64,000 nucleotides of DNA from Vagococcus elongatus (lineage in GTDB: Bacteria > Bacillota > Bacilli > Lactobacillales > Vagococcaceae), in contig NZ_NGKA01000005.1 in the NCBI RefSeq assembly GCF_003987645.1, forward strand, positions 1-64,000. Reading direction: 5' to 3'. Positions within the stretch are counted from its first letter, which is position 1. Every line of letters starts with the position of its first letter. The translations under genes were made by a program, and so were the position numbers. Below are positions 27,020 through 36,671 of the stretch, piece after piece. The notes under the pieces were generated by a model, which did not search any database, had not been told where the DNA came from, and saw only the letters and a program-made list of their open reading frames with translations.

Positions 27020-28696
27020 ATGGCATACTTATCAGATATCGAAATTGCAAGTAAGGTTGAGATGAAACCAATCAAAGACATAGCTGTTTCTTTGGGATTA
27101 AGTGAGGAAGACTATAGTTTATACGGCAAGTACAAAGCAAAATTGGATTCGCGAGAATTAGACAAAATGAAAGACCAAGAAAACGGCAAGTTGATTTTGG
27201 TGACCGCAATCACCCCGACCCCGGCAGGAGAAGGAAAGACAACAACGTCTGTTGGTCTAGCTGATGGCTTGTCAAAAATAGGCAAAAAAGCGATGCTTGC
27301 TTTGCGGGAGCCCTCTCTTGGACCGGTTTTTGGTGTAAAGGGCGGTGCGGCCGGCGGAGGATATGCCCAAGTGGTACCAATGGAAGATATCAACCTTCAC
27401 TTTACAGGAGATTTTCATGCGATTGGGGCAGCCAATAACTTACTTGCTGCCATGCTCGACAATCATATTCATCACGGAAATACTTTGCAAATCGATAGTC
27501 GCCGAATCACATGGAAACGTGTGGTTGATATGAATGACCGTCAGTTGCGTCATATTGTTGATGGACTGCAAGGCAGAATAAATGGTGTGCCCCGGGAAGA
27601 CGGTTATGATATTACAGTAGCCTCTGAAATCATGGCGGTCCTTTGCCTTGCCGACAGCATCGTTGATTTAAAAAACAAGTTGAAAAGAATTATCGTCGGG
27701 TATAATTTTTCGGGAGACCCTGTGACCGCAGGGGATTTAAAAGCTGAAGGAGCGATGACTGCGTTACTCAAAGATGCCATTCATCCTAATCTGGTTCAGA
27801 CTCTCGAGCACACACCAGCTTTGATTCACGGTGGGCCTTTTGCTAATATTGCTCACGGCTGTAACAGTGTTTTAGCCACAAAAATGGCAATGAAGTATGC
27901 TGATTATACTATTACAGAAGCAGGGTTCGGAGCTGATTTGGGCGCTGAAAAGTTTTTTGATATTAAGTGTCGTCTAGCTGATATCCAACCGGATGCGGTG
28001 GTTTTAGTCGCTACGATCAGAGCATTGAAAATGCACGGCGGTGTTTCTAAAAAAGAATTAGGGCCGGAAAATGTCTCAGCAGTTCTTGCCGGCTTGCCTA
28101 ACTTGGAAAAACATTTGTCTAACATTAAAGAAGTTTACGGCATGCCAGTGGTGGTAGCCATCAATAAATTCCCTACAGACACAGAAGCGGAGTTAGATGC
28201 GGTGAAAAAAGCATGTGAGGAAAAAGGGGTAGAGGTTGTCCTCTCAGATGTTTGGGGCAGCGGCGGCGAAGGGGGAATCGATCTTGCACATAAAGTCGTT
28301 GAATTAGCTGAAAGAGACAATAAGTTTAATTTTGTTTATGACTTAGAGGACAGTATTGAAGAAAAATTAATTAAAATCGTTCAAAAAATTTATGGCGGTA
28401 AAGGTATTGAATTAACACCGGCAGCCCGTCGTGAAATGAATGATTTAGAGAGACTTGGTTTTGGAGAATATCCGATTTGTATGGCAAAAACCCAGTATTC
28501 TTTTTCTGATGATGCCACACTGATTGGGGCACCTAAGGACTTTACAGTTACAATCAGAAACTTAAAAGTATCTGCCGGAGCAGGCTTTATTGTTGCTTTG
28601 ACAGGTGCAGTGATGACAATGCCGGGCTTGCCAAAGGTACCAGCTGCTGAAAAAATCGATGTCAATGAAGATGGAATTATCTCAGGATTGTTCTAA
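27020..28696 (+). CDS. fhs: Formate-tetrahydrofolate ligase
   Basis: This 558-residue enzyme makes 10-formyl-THF from formate, ATP and THF, or runs in reverse to yield ATP. P-loop [12 protein letters not shown] is near residue 67; other motifs are [23 protein letters not shown] (given in part: [18 protein letters not shown]) and FTGDFHAI. The start is uncertain: ATG 27020 lies 12 bases after AAAGGGAG, while in-frame TTG 27011 is only a few bases from it. The gene closes the folate operon and is followed by a terminator-like hairpin. Confidence 0.95.
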   Translation: MAYLSDIEIASKVEMKPIKDIAVSLGLSEEDYSLYGKYKAKLDSRELDKMKDQENGKLILVTAITPTPAGEGKTTTSVGLADGLSKIGKKAMLALREPSLGPVFGVKGGAAGGGYAQVVPMEDINLHFTGDFHAIGAANNLLAAMLDNHIHHGNTLQIDSRRITWKRVVDMNDRQLRHIVDGLQGRINGVPREDGYDITVASEIMAVLCLADSIVDLKNKLKRIIVGYNFSGDPVTAGDLKAEGAMTALLKDAIHPNLVQTLEHTPALIHGGPFANIAHGCNSVLATKMAMKYADYTITEAGFGADLGAEKFFDIKCRLADIQPDAVVLVATIRALKMHGGVSKKELGPENVSAVLAGLPNLEKHLSNIKEVYGMPVVVAINKFPTDTEAELDAVKKACEEKGVEVVLSDVWGSGGEGGIDLAHKVVELAERDNKFNFVYDLEDSIEEKLIKIVQKIYGGKGIELTPAARREMNDLERLGFGEYPICMAKTQYSFSDDATLIGAPKDFTVTIRNLKVSAGAGFIVALTGAVMTMPGLPKVPAAEKIDVNEDGIISGLF

Positions 28697-28752
28697 AAAG
28701 TCATGGGATGCTGACAAAGTTTTAGCTGCACTAGATGATTGTTGATGTAGAT

Positions 28753-28796
28753 AGGGAAGAAACGACAGAAATGTTGCTCTTCCCTTATTTTAATTT
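28753..28796 (+). terminator. Probable terminator of the folate operon
   Basis: AGGGAAGA (28753-28760) pairs with TCTTCCCT (28778-28785), followed by TATTTTAATTT. The loop is 17 bases. Confidence 0.65.
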
Positions 28797-28842
28797 AAAA
28801 GCTCTCATTAAAGTATCAGAGGACTAATATTTTGATTTTTTA

Positions 28843-29367
28843 GGCATCGGTGCTTCTGAAATCGGCAATGTCTCGGAACGTCGAATAGAAAGACTGGTCA
28901 ATACTAATTTGAGCGGTCTGCCATCTTTTTTGGTCAAATATCTGGAAGTCAACTCTGGACTGATGGTTATTCAATACGCAGCAGTAGCTTTAGCATCTGA
29001 AAATAAAATATTGTCCCATCCGGCGAGTGTGGATTCTATCACTTCGTGTGAAAATCAAGAGGATTTTGTCAGTATGGGAACTACCGCAGCTCGAACTGCC
29101 AGAGACATCGTCAGCAATTCACGCAGAATCATTGCAACGGAACTCTTGGCTGCCTGTCAAGCACTGGATTTTGTCCTTGATAAAGGGTCTTTAGGGGAAG
29201 GGACAAAGACTGCTCACGAAGAATTTCGTAAAAGTGTGAAGTTTATTGAAAATGATAAAGATATAGAAATGTATGACGAATTAGAAAAAGCAACAGACCT
29301 ATTAGTTAAAGGAGACTTTTTAAAAGCTGTTGAGAAAAAAGTACGTTTAGATATTCAATTTAACTAA
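28843..29367 (+). pseudogene. hutH: 3' remnant of histidine ammonia-lyase
   Basis: Reading from 28843 gives about 174 residues that match the C-terminal third of HutH: GNVSERRIERLV, LSGLPSFL, NSGLMVIQYAAVALASENK, HPASVDSITSCENQEDFVSMG and TAARTARDIVSNSRRI (each quoted in part). An intact enzyme has about 510 residues; the N-terminal two thirds, including the Ala-Ser-Gly that forms the MIO cofactor, are gone. An in-frame stop (28825) and a terminator-like hairpin precede it, and no start with a ribosome site exists. Position next to ftcD-fchA-fhs fits an ancestral histidine-degradation cluster. No urocanase or imidazolonepropionase gene is seen. Confidence 0.85.
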
Positions 29368-29373
29368 CTTCTC

Positions 29374-29405
29374 AAAAATTCCTGAAGATGTTTTAGGGAT
29401 TTTTT
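29374..29405 (+). terminator. Terminator after the hutH remnant
   Basis: AAAAATTCCT pairs with AGGGATTTTT (one GU), loop of 11 bases, ending in Ts. It probably served the original hutH gene. Confidence 0.65.
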
Positions 29406-29809
29406 GTGTTTTTATAAACTGAGTCAAAAAGATAGGAGCCTTGATTAGGGATGATGATAAGCAGTAAAAAAACTTTTCAAAATCTTATCAGGTTTATAAG
29501 GTGATTTGACTAATGGGCTTGGGAGTGATAGTTTAGGAATAGTTCATCTTGTGAAATTTTACACTTTTTATGAAAGCTTGATTTGTAGAAGAGACTGGTC
29601 TCAATGGGTTTTGACGATGACAGTCGATATTTTTTTATAATTATCTAAAAAAGCAGCTGAATTGCAGATCATCAAGATAAAAATCTGACCGTCGTTAAAA
29701 ATATAGTCTATTGGAATATTCTGCTGGAAGAAATTGAAAAGTGATTGAAACGGCATTTTTGAGAGTGTATGATAAGAAGTGGAACTAATAAATTGAGAGA
29801 GAGACGATC
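29406..29809. other. Gene-free region, possibly decayed coding sequence
   Basis: About 400 bases with no intact gene. Short stop-bounded frames (about 29515-29640 and 29660-29745, both plus strand) have protein-like composition but no recognised family. The last 60 bases carry the ribosome site of the next gene. Confidence 0.4.
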
Positions 29810-30691
29810 ATGGGACTATTATTAAAATATAGAAATCAATTACAGGATTATGCAACAAAATTGTTTGTTTTAGTTATTTACGCTTTTTTATATTCTTTGG
29901 CTTTAAATGTCTTTTGGCGGAATGGGAATATTTATGCAGGGGGAATAACGGGAGCTTCACAAATCATCACGACGATTTTAGAAAGAATCACCTCCTCCCC
30001 AGTTCCAATTTCGCTCGTCTATTATGCCCTCAATGTGCCTTTGTTTATTCTGGGATGGTTTTTAGTTGATCGGAAATTTGTTTTGTTTACAGTGATAGGT
30101 GTCACCTTTGCTTCTTTTGCGATTCAAATCACGCCAAGTCTTGAACTAACGAAGGACCCGATCATCTGTGCGATTTTCGGAGGGGCTCTCAGCGGGTATT
30201 CCTTAGGGTTTGCTTTGAAACATGGCCTGTCTACGGGCGGGATGGATATCATTCTTCTGAGCCTTAGAAAAGTGACCGGCAAGAGCATCGGAAATATTTC
30301 TATGATTATCAATGGGATCATTGTGCTGACGGCAGGTTTTATTTTCGGCTGGCCCCACGCTTTTTACAGTGTCCTATCAATTTTTGTCGCCGCTAAAGCA
30401 ACAGATTTAGTTTATGTTAAACATAAAAAAGTACAAGTAATGATTATTACCCAGCATCCGATGGAAGTCTCCACCCAACTTCAAGAACAATTGATACGGG
30501 GGATCACGGTCATCAGCTACGCCATCGGTGCTTATACTAAACAAGAACGAGCAGTATTGATTACGGTCATCACAAACTATGAGATGGAAATCCTTAAAGA
30601 AATTATGAAAGAAGCGGACCCTAATGCTTTTGTGAGTGTGTCTCGCGATGTGGAGATTTTAAGTGAATTTAAAGAGTTGGATATTATTTAG
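29810..30691 (+). CDS. YitT family membrane protein
   Basis: This 293-residue protein has five to six N-terminal membrane helices (DUF161/YitT_membrane), with family marks NGNIYAGGITGASQI and LKHGLSTGGMDIILL. A cytoplasmic C-terminal DUF2179 domain follows from about residue 215 (VQVMIITQHPMEVSTQL). The function of the family is not established. The gene is monocistronic with a terminator. It starts MGLLLKYRNQLQDY behind GAGAGAGACG, a modest ribosome site. It is intact. Confidence 0.85.
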   Translation: MGLLLKYRNQLQDYATKLFVLVIYAFLYSLALNVFWRNGNIYAGGITGASQIITTILERITSSPVPISLVYYALNVPLFILGWFLVDRKFVLFTVIGVTFASFAIQITPSLELTKDPIICAIFGGALSGYSLGFALKHGLSTGGMDIILLSLRKVTGKSIGNISMIINGIIVLTAGFIFGWPHAFYSVLSIFVAAKATDLVYVKHKKVQVMIITQHPMEVSTQLQEQLIRGITVISYAIGAYTKQERAVLITVITNYEMEILKEIMKEADPNAFVSVSRDVEILSEFKELDII

Positions 30692-30708
30692 ATGATATAA
30701 GTAGTCTT

Positions 30709-30741
30709 TCCTAAAAAGGTGGTTCTTTTTAGGATTTTTTT
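30709..30741 (+). terminator. Terminator of the YitT gene
   Basis: TCCTAAAAAG pairs perfectly with CTTTTTAGGA around a six-base loop, followed by seven Ts. Confidence 0.9.
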
Positions 30742-30966
30742 ATGGATTTTTCCAGATATATGTTGATTATTTGCCAATGACAGTTTAATTGAGACTAAGG
30801 TCTGATTATTTAACGTTATTACCTGTGATAAAATAAGATTCTGAAAGGCTCTTTTTTTAAAAGGGTGTCTCGAACAAAAAGACTTTAAAAATATTCTTCA
30901 AATGGCTGCTTGCTCGAGGATAAATTTTAAAATATTGGATGAGTTGTTTAAAAAGGAGAGGGAAAA

Positions 30967-32124
30967 ATGACGAAAAAGAAATGGTTGATTGGTATAGGAG
31001 GTTTAATCGCAGTAATAGTAGTGATTTTTGGGGTGCTAAAGGTTGTCAATGGGAATGCCCCTAAAGCAGAGACTTCGAAATCCTTGGAAGACGAGTACGG
31101 GATTGAATATTTTGAGGTTCCTGATGTGGAGCAAGTCTACATCAATGGTATTGTGCAACCTAATCAGATGGAGGCTTTCTCAAAAGATACCAGGATAAGC
31201 GGCGAACCGACTATCAAAGTAAACCATGGAGATGTGGTCGAAGAAGGAACGGTCTTATACGTCTATGAAGATAAAGAAGTTACAAAAGAACTAGAGGAAT
31301 TGAACAATCAGTTATCACGGAATTATACTAAACGGGAAAATGTCTTAGTGAAATGGCAACGTGCCATCGATAATTATAATAATGCTTCCGCAGAAGAACA
31401 ACAGGCGACAGGAGGCACGTTGGACGAACAATATCAATCAGAAATCGATTCAGTGGATGAAGAGATTTTCTTTATAAATAAACAGTTAAATGATCTTTCC
31501 ACAAAGCAGCACCTCTCGACAACAGCAAAATTTAAAGGACGTGTGTCCATTCCAGAAGTCAAAGAAGAGAACACACCTATTTTGACCCTGACATCGGACG
31601 GGTTTTATGTTTCAGGAAAAGTAAATGAAAAAGACTTACCTAAAATTGCTGTTGATAAACCAGCTGAAATTACTGTTATTTCCAACAATATCGCAGTCAA
31701 AGGGAAAATTTCTTATATCGATGATAACCCGCTTGAAGGCGATGGTGAGATGCAGTCCCAAGAAGGCAGCGGCGGCTCAATGTCAAACTATGGGGTGAAA
31801 CTGACTCTTGAATCAACTGAAGGAATTAAAAACGGCTATCACGTACAGGCAACGATTAATTTAGAAGATAAACAAGTCGAAATTCCTACTAAAGCAATCA
31901 AAGAAGACGGAGATAAAAAATATGTTTTGGTCAATGACTTTGGTTCTGTTATCCGTCGTGAACTTCAACTTGGTGAAGCTGTCGGAGAAAATACGATTGT
32001 GGTTTCAGGAATTGAATCAGCGGATCGTATTATTGTGACTTCGAAGAAAGCTGTCAAAGAAGGGGATATTTTGGATGAAAAAGCTTCAGAAGAAAAATCT
32101 TCTCCTTCTGGAAATGAGGAGTAA
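30967..32124 (+). CDS. Membrane-fusion (adaptor) subunit of an ABC exporter
   Basis: This 385-residue HlyD/MacA-like protein has an N-terminal membrane anchor (about 6-27). Its outer part contains a barrel-sandwich lipoyl half (NHGDVVEEGTVLYVYED near 90), a helical hairpin (about 105-180) and a beta-barrel/MP domain. It matches the Gram-positive YknX-type adaptors that work with a MacB-like ATPase and permease, encoded just downstream. The C-terminus is acidic and low-complexity. The substrate is unknown; related systems handle antimicrobial peptides or signal peptides. The ribosome site is AAGGAGAGGG. A dyad AGAC-TAAG-GTCT at 30792-30803 lies near the likely promoter. Confidence 0.85.
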   Translation: MTKKKWLIGIGGLIAVIVVIFGVLKVVNGNAPKAETSKSLEDEYGIEYFEVPDVEQVYINGIVQPNQMEAFSKDTRISGEPTIKVNHGDVVEEGTVLYVYEDKEVTKELEELNNQLSRNYTKRENVLVKWQRAIDNYNNASAEEQQATGGTLDEQYQSEIDSVDEEIFFINKQLNDLSTKQHLSTTAKFKGRVSIPEVKEENTPILTLTSDGFYVSGKVNEKDLPKIAVDKPAEITVISNNIAVKGKISYIDDNPLEGDGEMQSQEGSGGSMSNYGVKLTLESTEGIKNGYHVQATINLEDKQVEIPTKAIKEDGDKKYVLVNDFGSVIRRELQLGEAVGENTIVVSGIESADRIIVTSKKAVKEGDILDEKASEEKSSPSGNEE

Positions 32125-32136
32125 GGAGGAGAAGAA

Positions 32137-32844
32137 GTGGAAGAAATCGGTGAAAAAAAGGAACCTTTAGTTGTCTTGAAAAATATCAACAAATATTTTC
32201 CTGCCGGGAAAGAAAAGCTTCATGTGCTAAAGAACCTTAATCTAACGATTTATCAAGGAGAATTCATCATGGTTATGGGAAAATCTGGCAGCGGGAAAAC
32301 TACGTTGATGAATATTATTGGTTTTTTAGATCGAATTTCAGAAGGCAGCTATTTTTTTAACCAACAAGATGTTTCTAAACTAACAGAAAATAAAAAATCA
32401 GAATTTCGCAACGAATATTTCGGTTTTATTTTTCAACAATTCTTTTTGATCAATTCACTAAATGTCATTCAAAATGTCAAACTGCCTTGTGTTTATGAAA
32501 AAAAGAAAAGCGGCCGGGAACAAAACGAATTGGGTAAAAAGTATTTGGCGGCTGTAGGCTTGGGAGATAAAGCGAAATCAAAGGTAACGGAGCTCTCGGG
32601 CGGACAGCAGCAGCGTGTAGCGATTGCCCGGTCCTTAATCAATGATCCATTGTTGATCATGGCCGATGAACCCACAGGAGCTTTGGATAGTGAAACGGGC
32701 ACTGAAGTGATGGAAATGTTAAAGAAATTGAATCAACATGGAAAAACGATTGTCATGGTCACCCACGATAAAGACTTGACCCGTTATGCGACAAGAGTGG
32801 TTTACATGAAAGACGGCAGATTTCTTGAGGAGGCGATCCAATGA
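32137..32844 (+). CDS. ABC exporter ATPase, MacB/LolD type
   Basis: This 235-residue ATPase has the Walker [10 protein letters not shown] near 48, signature [14 protein letters not shown] and Walker [15 protein letters not shown], the standard marks of the MacB/LolD/YknY class. It starts at GTG 32137 behind AAGGAGGAG, 12 bases after the adaptor gene. It overlaps the permease gene by four bases (ATGA). Confidence 0.92.
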   Translation: MEEIGEKKEPLVVLKNINKYFPAGKEKLHVLKNLNLTIYQGEFIMVMGKSGSGKTTLMNIIGFLDRISEGSYFFNQQDVSKLTENKKSEFRNEYFGFIFQQFFLINSLNVIQNVKLPCVYEKKKSGREQNELGKKYLAAVGLGDKAKSKVTELSGGQQQRVAIARSLINDPLLIMADEPTGALDSETGTEVMEMLKKLNQHGKTIVMVTHDKDLTRYATRVVYMKDGRFLEEAIQ

Positions 32845-34079
32845 TAGGGAATTTATTCATCAGCACTTTTTTAAGCCTGAAAGCCCATAAATTGAGAGTC
32901 TTCTTGACGATGGTTGGTATCATCATTGGGATTGCTTCAGTCGTCACGATTTCGACCCTAGGGGAAGGAATGAAAAAGCAAATTCTAAGTTCTACCAGTG
33001 CCATGAACACTGACGTAGTAAAATTGCATTACACGATGCAACAGGACAGCGAAGAAGGTGTTTATTATTATGAGGAACCGGATTTTTCTTTTTCAAGAAT
33101 TGATATGAAAAAAGTTCAAGGGATTGACGGTGTCAAAGCCATCTACCCAGAATACGGGAATTTTTACGGCGGGGACAACTTGCAAGTTCAAATGAATTAC
33201 TTCAATATTGTTTCCTATCTTCAAGTAGCACCCAATAATAATGCAGAAAAAACTTTTTTATGCGGCAGAGATTTCAATGAGAGTGATGTGGGGAAAAATG
33301 CGATCATCTTAAATCACAGTTTATTTGATTATGATAATCAATTTGAAAACCCTGAAGAATTGCTTGATAAAGCAGTGTCGATCAACGGTTACATGTATAA
33401 AGTTATCGGGATTTTGGAAAAATTCAGCTATGAAAGCTTGAGTCAGTCTGAAGCAATGGCCCTTGACTGGACTACTGTGGACAGCAGTTTGGTGTCTCGT
33501 GCGTCTTACAATGAATTGTCAAAAAGTCAGGCAATCAAAGGCATCAATTTCAAATTAGAAGAAGGTGTGGACAAACATGAAGTGTTAGCTGAGGCTATCG
33601 GAATCATGGAAGAAAGTCATCAAGATGTCAAAGGATTCTTTGCTGAAAATGACATGAATCAGAAAGAAATGAAACAAATGGAAGATGCTATCGGCAGCTT
33701 GACGATGTTTTTAATGGCAATTACAGCTATTTCACTTTTAGTGGGCGGTATCGGCGTCATGAACATCATGTATGTTTCAGTGACAGAGCGTAAAAGAGAA
33801 ATCGGGATACGGCGGGCCATAGGTGCTAAACCAAGAGTGATTCTGTTTCAATTTCTGTCTGAGGCAGCCTTTATTACCCTTTTAGGCGGACTGATTGGTG
33901 TAGGTATTGGTTATAGCTTATCCATGTTGGCAGGTGGTTTTATAGAGATAATCCCTGTGATGACTCCCCAGATATTTTTGATTTCTTCTGGTGTGTCTGT
34001 GATGACAGGGGTGATATTCGGAATTATTCCAGCCTTTAGTGCTTCTCGGATGGATCCGATCAAGGCCATCTACAACTAA
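32841..34079 (+). CDS. ABC exporter permease, MacB/FtsX type
   Basis: This 412-residue permease has an N-terminal helix (about 15-40) and a large extracellular MacB core domain to about 275. Three C-terminal helices of the FtsX fold follow, with the family motifs MNIMYVSVTERKREIGIRRA and GAKPRVILFQFL. It forms a tripartite mechanotransmitter-type pump with the two upstream products. liaXYZ follows 160 bases later from its own promoter, so a link to envelope-stress defence is possible but inferred. Confidence 0.9.
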   Translation: MIGNLFISTFLSLKAHKLRVFLTMVGIIIGIASVVTISTLGEGMKKQILSSTSAMNTDVVKLHYTMQQDSEEGVYYYEEPDFSFSRIDMKKVQGIDGVKAIYPEYGNFYGGDNLQVQMNYFNIVSYLQVAPNNNAEKTFLCGRDFNESDVGKNAIILNHSLFDYDNQFENPEELLDKAVSINGYMYKVIGILEKFSYESLSQSEAMALDWTTVDSSLVSRASYNELSKSQAIKGINFKLEEGVDKHEVLAEAIGIMEESHQDVKGFFAENDMNQKEMKQMEDAIGSLTMFLMAITAISLLVGGIGVMNIMYVSVTERKREIGIRRAIGAKPRVILFQFLSEAAFITLLGGLIGVGIGYSLSMLAGGFIEIIPVMTPQIFLISSGVSVMTGVIFGIIPAFSASRMDPIKAIYN

Positions 34080-34138
34080 AGGCATCCTGCTGAGTATATC
34101 TGTATTAAATAACACGGGAAAAATATTTTATTTGTTAA

Positions 34139-34198
34139 AGGTCTTAAGAATAAATCCATCCTAGGACCTATGACATTTCGATGGAAACCATGCATAAT
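34139..34198 (+). promoter_or_regulatory. liaXYZ promoter with candidate LiaR operator
   Basis: ATGACA (34170-34175) and CATAAT (34193-34198) are 17 bases apart. Immediately upstream is an imperfect inverted repeat with 11-base arms, AGGTCTTAAGA (34139-34149) and TCCTAGGACCT (34159-34169). Arm centres are 20 bases apart, two helical turns, abutting the -35 box as expected for an activator dimer. Assignment to LiaR is inference from the genes controlled. Confidence 0.55.
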
Positions 34199-34242
34199 AG
34201 GTAGTGTCAGATAGATATATTTAGCTAAGGAGGCTATCAACA

Positions 34243-35820
34243 ATGAATGAACGCGAAAGAGTATTCGAATTAGTCAAAAAAGGGATTATTACTTCTGAGG
34301 AAGCTTTAGTATTGTTAGAAAATATGGCAACTGAAAAAGATGAAAAGTCGCTGGATCAAGAAGCCAGCAAAGTAAAGAAAAACGTGCACACGTTTGAATA
34401 TGATCAGAAGGAAAAAACAGATCAAGAAAAAAGTGATGTAGAGTTTTTCGAAGATAGTGATAAAGTCGATCAGGAACGTTTAGAAAAGATTTTAGATGAA
34501 TTAGCCACAGAAGCCAATAAGGCCTCTGCTGAATTGGATGCAGTGAATGTGGCATTGGAAGAGCTGGCTGATAAGCTCAAAGATAAAGAAGAGCAAATCA
34601 TGGTGATTAACACCATTGAGGAGCTTGAAACACTGGAAGACGAAAAAATCAAAGAACGCGAAATTTTGGAAACAGAGTTGAACGAATTAAAACAGGAAGT
34701 CGTTGAACTGGAAGTGGACAAAGAAAGTTTAGAAGAAAAACTTAAAGCGATTCGTAAAGAGCAGTTTGAAGAATCAACAGAGCAGTGGGGTCAAAAATTT
34801 GATATCCCTGAAGATTGGGAGAAAAACTTTGATGAGTTCGGCAAAAAAATGGGTGAAGCTGGCGATAAATTTGGTAAAAAGATGAGTGAAGCCGGCTCAC
34901 AATTAGGAAGATTCTTCCGAGATACGGTTAAAACAGTAAGTGAAACTGTCAATGACAACGTAGAATGGAAAGATATCAATATTAAAGTGCCGGGAATGAC
35001 TTCCAGCAGCTTCCAGCACGAATTTTATTATCCAGAAACTACGGCATCCATTTTAGATGTTAAATTGGCAAATGGAAAAGTTGTATTTAAAACTTGGGAG
35101 TCTGAGGACTTGAAAGTTGAGTCGAATATCAAGCTTTACGGAAAGATGGATGCTGACACACCATTGGAAGCATTTTTGGAAAGAAGCCAAATTGATGTGA
35201 CTGATGAAAAAATCTCCTTCCAAATTCCTAACAAACGTATCAAAGCAGATCTGGTTTTCTACTTGCCGCAACGGGATTATGACCATGTGTCTGTAAAGTT
35301 ATTAAACGGAGATGTCTCCTTTACTGAGGTACAGGCAAATGATGCTTTTGTAAAAAGTACTAACGGAGACATGAATTTTAATAAATTCCGTGCTACAATG
35401 TTAGAGGTAAAAGGTGTCAACGGAAATGTCAAGGTGACTGAATCTGATATTTTAGATTTCATGGCTGATTCAGTGAATGGCGATTTCACATTGCTTTCCA
35501 CTATCGAAAACATTGTCGTCTCAAATGTGAACGGAGATATCCGTATGACCGTCAAATCAGAAGAAACGAAAAAAATCGAAGTCAGTCTAGTTAATGGTGC
35601 CATCAAGCTTGCATTACCAACGACCATTGGTATTGAAGGCTTGGCAAAGACTAACACAGGCTCTATCAGAAATCGTTTGACTGATTTTGAAGTTGTCCGC
35701 GAGAGAAAAGAAAAAACCAATCAAATGCTTCAGTTCCGCCGACTTAATCCGGAAAAAACAACCCATGTCCGTTTAAGTACGACAACGGGAACTGTCTATA
35801 TGAAGGATACAGATCAGTAG
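34243..35820 (+). CDS. liaX: LiaX, envelope-stress sensor of the Lia system
   Basis: This 525-residue protein has an N-terminal SHOCT-like/helix segment (MNERERVFELVKKGIITSEEAL), then long coiled coils (about 80-180). A C-terminal DUF4097 right-handed beta domain (about 250-520) has repeated VNG steps (LLNGDVSF, STNGDMNF, GVNGNVKV, SVNGDF). In Enterococcus faecalis LiaX binds daptomycin and antimicrobial peptides at the surface, and its C-terminal domain restrains the LiaFSR response. Length, domain order and the following liaY and liaZ genes support the name. The ATG follows AAGGAGG. It has no classical signal peptide, as in the known protein. Confidence 0.88.
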   Translation: MNERERVFELVKKGIITSEEALVLLENMATEKDEKSLDQEASKVKKNVHTFEYDQKEKTDQEKSDVEFFEDSDKVDQERLEKILDELATEANKASAELDAVNVALEELADKLKDKEEQIMVINTIEELETLEDEKIKEREILETELNELKQEVVELEVDKESLEEKLKAIRKEQFEESTEQWGQKFDIPEDWEKNFDEFGKKMGEAGDKFGKKMSEAGSQLGRFFRDTVKTVSETVNDNVEWKDINIKVPGMTSSSFQHEFYYPETTASILDVKLANGKVVFKTWESEDLKVESNIKLYGKMDADTPLEAFLERSQIDVTDEKISFQIPNKRIKADLVFYLPQRDYDHVSVKLLNGDVSFTEVQANDAFVKSTNGDMNFNKFRATMLEVKGVNGNVKVTESDILDFMADSVNGDFTLLSTIENIVVSNVNGDIRMTVKSEETKKIEVSLVNGAIKLALPTTIGIEGLAKTNTGSIRNRLTDFEVVRERKEKTNQMLQFRRLNPEKTTHVRLSTTTGTVYMKDTDQ

Positions 35821-35822
35821 TT

Positions 35823-35846
35823 AAAGGAGGGGAGTTCCCCTTCTTT
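35823..35846 (+). promoter_or_regulatory. Hairpin between liaX and liaY
   Basis: AAAGGAGGGG pairs with CCCCTTCTTT (one GU) around AGTT, starting three bases after the liaX stop. There is no T-run. It could protect the liaX 3' end or reduce read-through into liaYZ. Confidence 0.5.
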
Positions 35847-35872
35847 AGCTGATGCTAAAAGGAGGAAGTTTG

Positions 35873-36190
35873 ATGAAGAAACGATTAACAAAATCAAGAG
35901 ATAATATTGTCGTATCAGGTGTCTTGGGAGGCATCGGAGAGTATATCGGTATCGATCCAACAATCATCCGTGTCATTTACTTAGCCTTGTCATTTTTCAC
36001 GGCAGGATTTCCGGGCTTTTTCTTATATATCATTTTGTCGATAGTCATTCCGTCAGCTGCAGGACCTTATCGTCCAAATAACCAGACGAGATTCTACGGC
36101 AATCAAGCCTACTATGGTGAACGTAAAGAAAAACGACCTAGAAAAGAAGCAGAAAAAGTTGACGAAGAAGATGAGTGGAGTGATTTTTAG
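35873..36190 (+). CDS. liaY: LiaY, PspC-domain membrane protein
   Basis: This 105-residue protein begins MKKRLTKSRDNIVVSGVLGG, the PspC signature, with one membrane region (about 33-62: GIDPTIIRVIYLALSFFTAG and the following hydrophobic stretch). It has a highly charged cytoplasmic tail. In enterococci LiaY links LiaX signals to membrane remodelling. ATG 35873 was chosen because AAAGGAGGA is 7 bases upstream; an earlier in-frame start at 35852 has none. It abuts liaZ directly. Confidence 0.85.
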   Translation: MKKRLTKSRDNIVVSGVLGGIGEYIGIDPTIIRVIYLALSFFTAGFPGFFLYIILSIVIPSAAGPYRPNNQTRFYGNQAYYGERKEKRPRKEAEKVDEEDEWSDF

Positions 36191-36547
36191 ATGGGATATT
36201 TTCAGCGCCTATTGATAAATACGATCACATTTATGGCTTTAGCTTACTTGTTTCCCAATATGCTTTATATCAGCGGTTTTTTGACTGCTTTTATAGCCAG
36301 TTTTGTCTTATCCTTTTTAAATGGATTTGTCAAACCGATATTACATATTCTAAGCTTGCCTATTACGATTTTGACTTTGGGACTGTTCAGTCTAGTGATT
36401 AATGGTTTAATGCTTCAGTTGACATCATTCATCATGGGACCGGGAAGATTTTATGTAGACGGCTTTTGGTCGGCGTTCATGATTGCCCTGATATTATCCC
36501 TCGTCAATGCGTTAGTCAGCAGCAGAGAAGCAAAAAGACATTATTGA
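36191..36547 (+). CDS. liaZ: LiaZ, phage-holin-like membrane protein
   Basis: This 118-residue integral membrane protein of the phage holin family 4 (YvlD-like) has three to four helices and the motif FLNGFVKPILHILSLPITIL. The start codon directly follows the liaY stop. It is the third gene of liaXYZ; its molecular role is not settled. Confidence 0.85.
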   Translation: MGYFQRLLINTITFMALAYLFPNMLYISGFLTAFIASFVLSFLNGFVKPILHILSLPITILTLGLFSLVINGLMLQLTSFIMGPGRFYVDGFWSAFMIALILSLVNALVSSREAKRHY

Positions 36548-36587
36548 GCCGTTTAAAGTGAGATAGTACAAATGTTAGCAAGGTGAC

Positions 36588-36619
36588 AAGCCTCAACAGA
36601 AAATGTTGGGGCTTTTTTT
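36588..36619 (+). terminator. Terminator of liaXYZ
   Basis: AAGCCTCAACA pairs with TGTTGGGGCTT (one GU), loop GAAAA, followed by Ts. Confidence 0.9.
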
Positions 36620-36653
36620 GTATCTAATTAAATATATTTTAATCTTATTACTT

Positions 36654-36671
36654 AGAATAACGGAATATTCT
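36654..36671 (+). promoter_or_regulatory. Dyad upstream of the RpiR gene
   Basis: AGAATA-ACGGAA-TATTCT: perfect six-base arms, about 80 bases before the rpiR-type start. It could be an autoregulatory operator. Confidence 0.35.
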
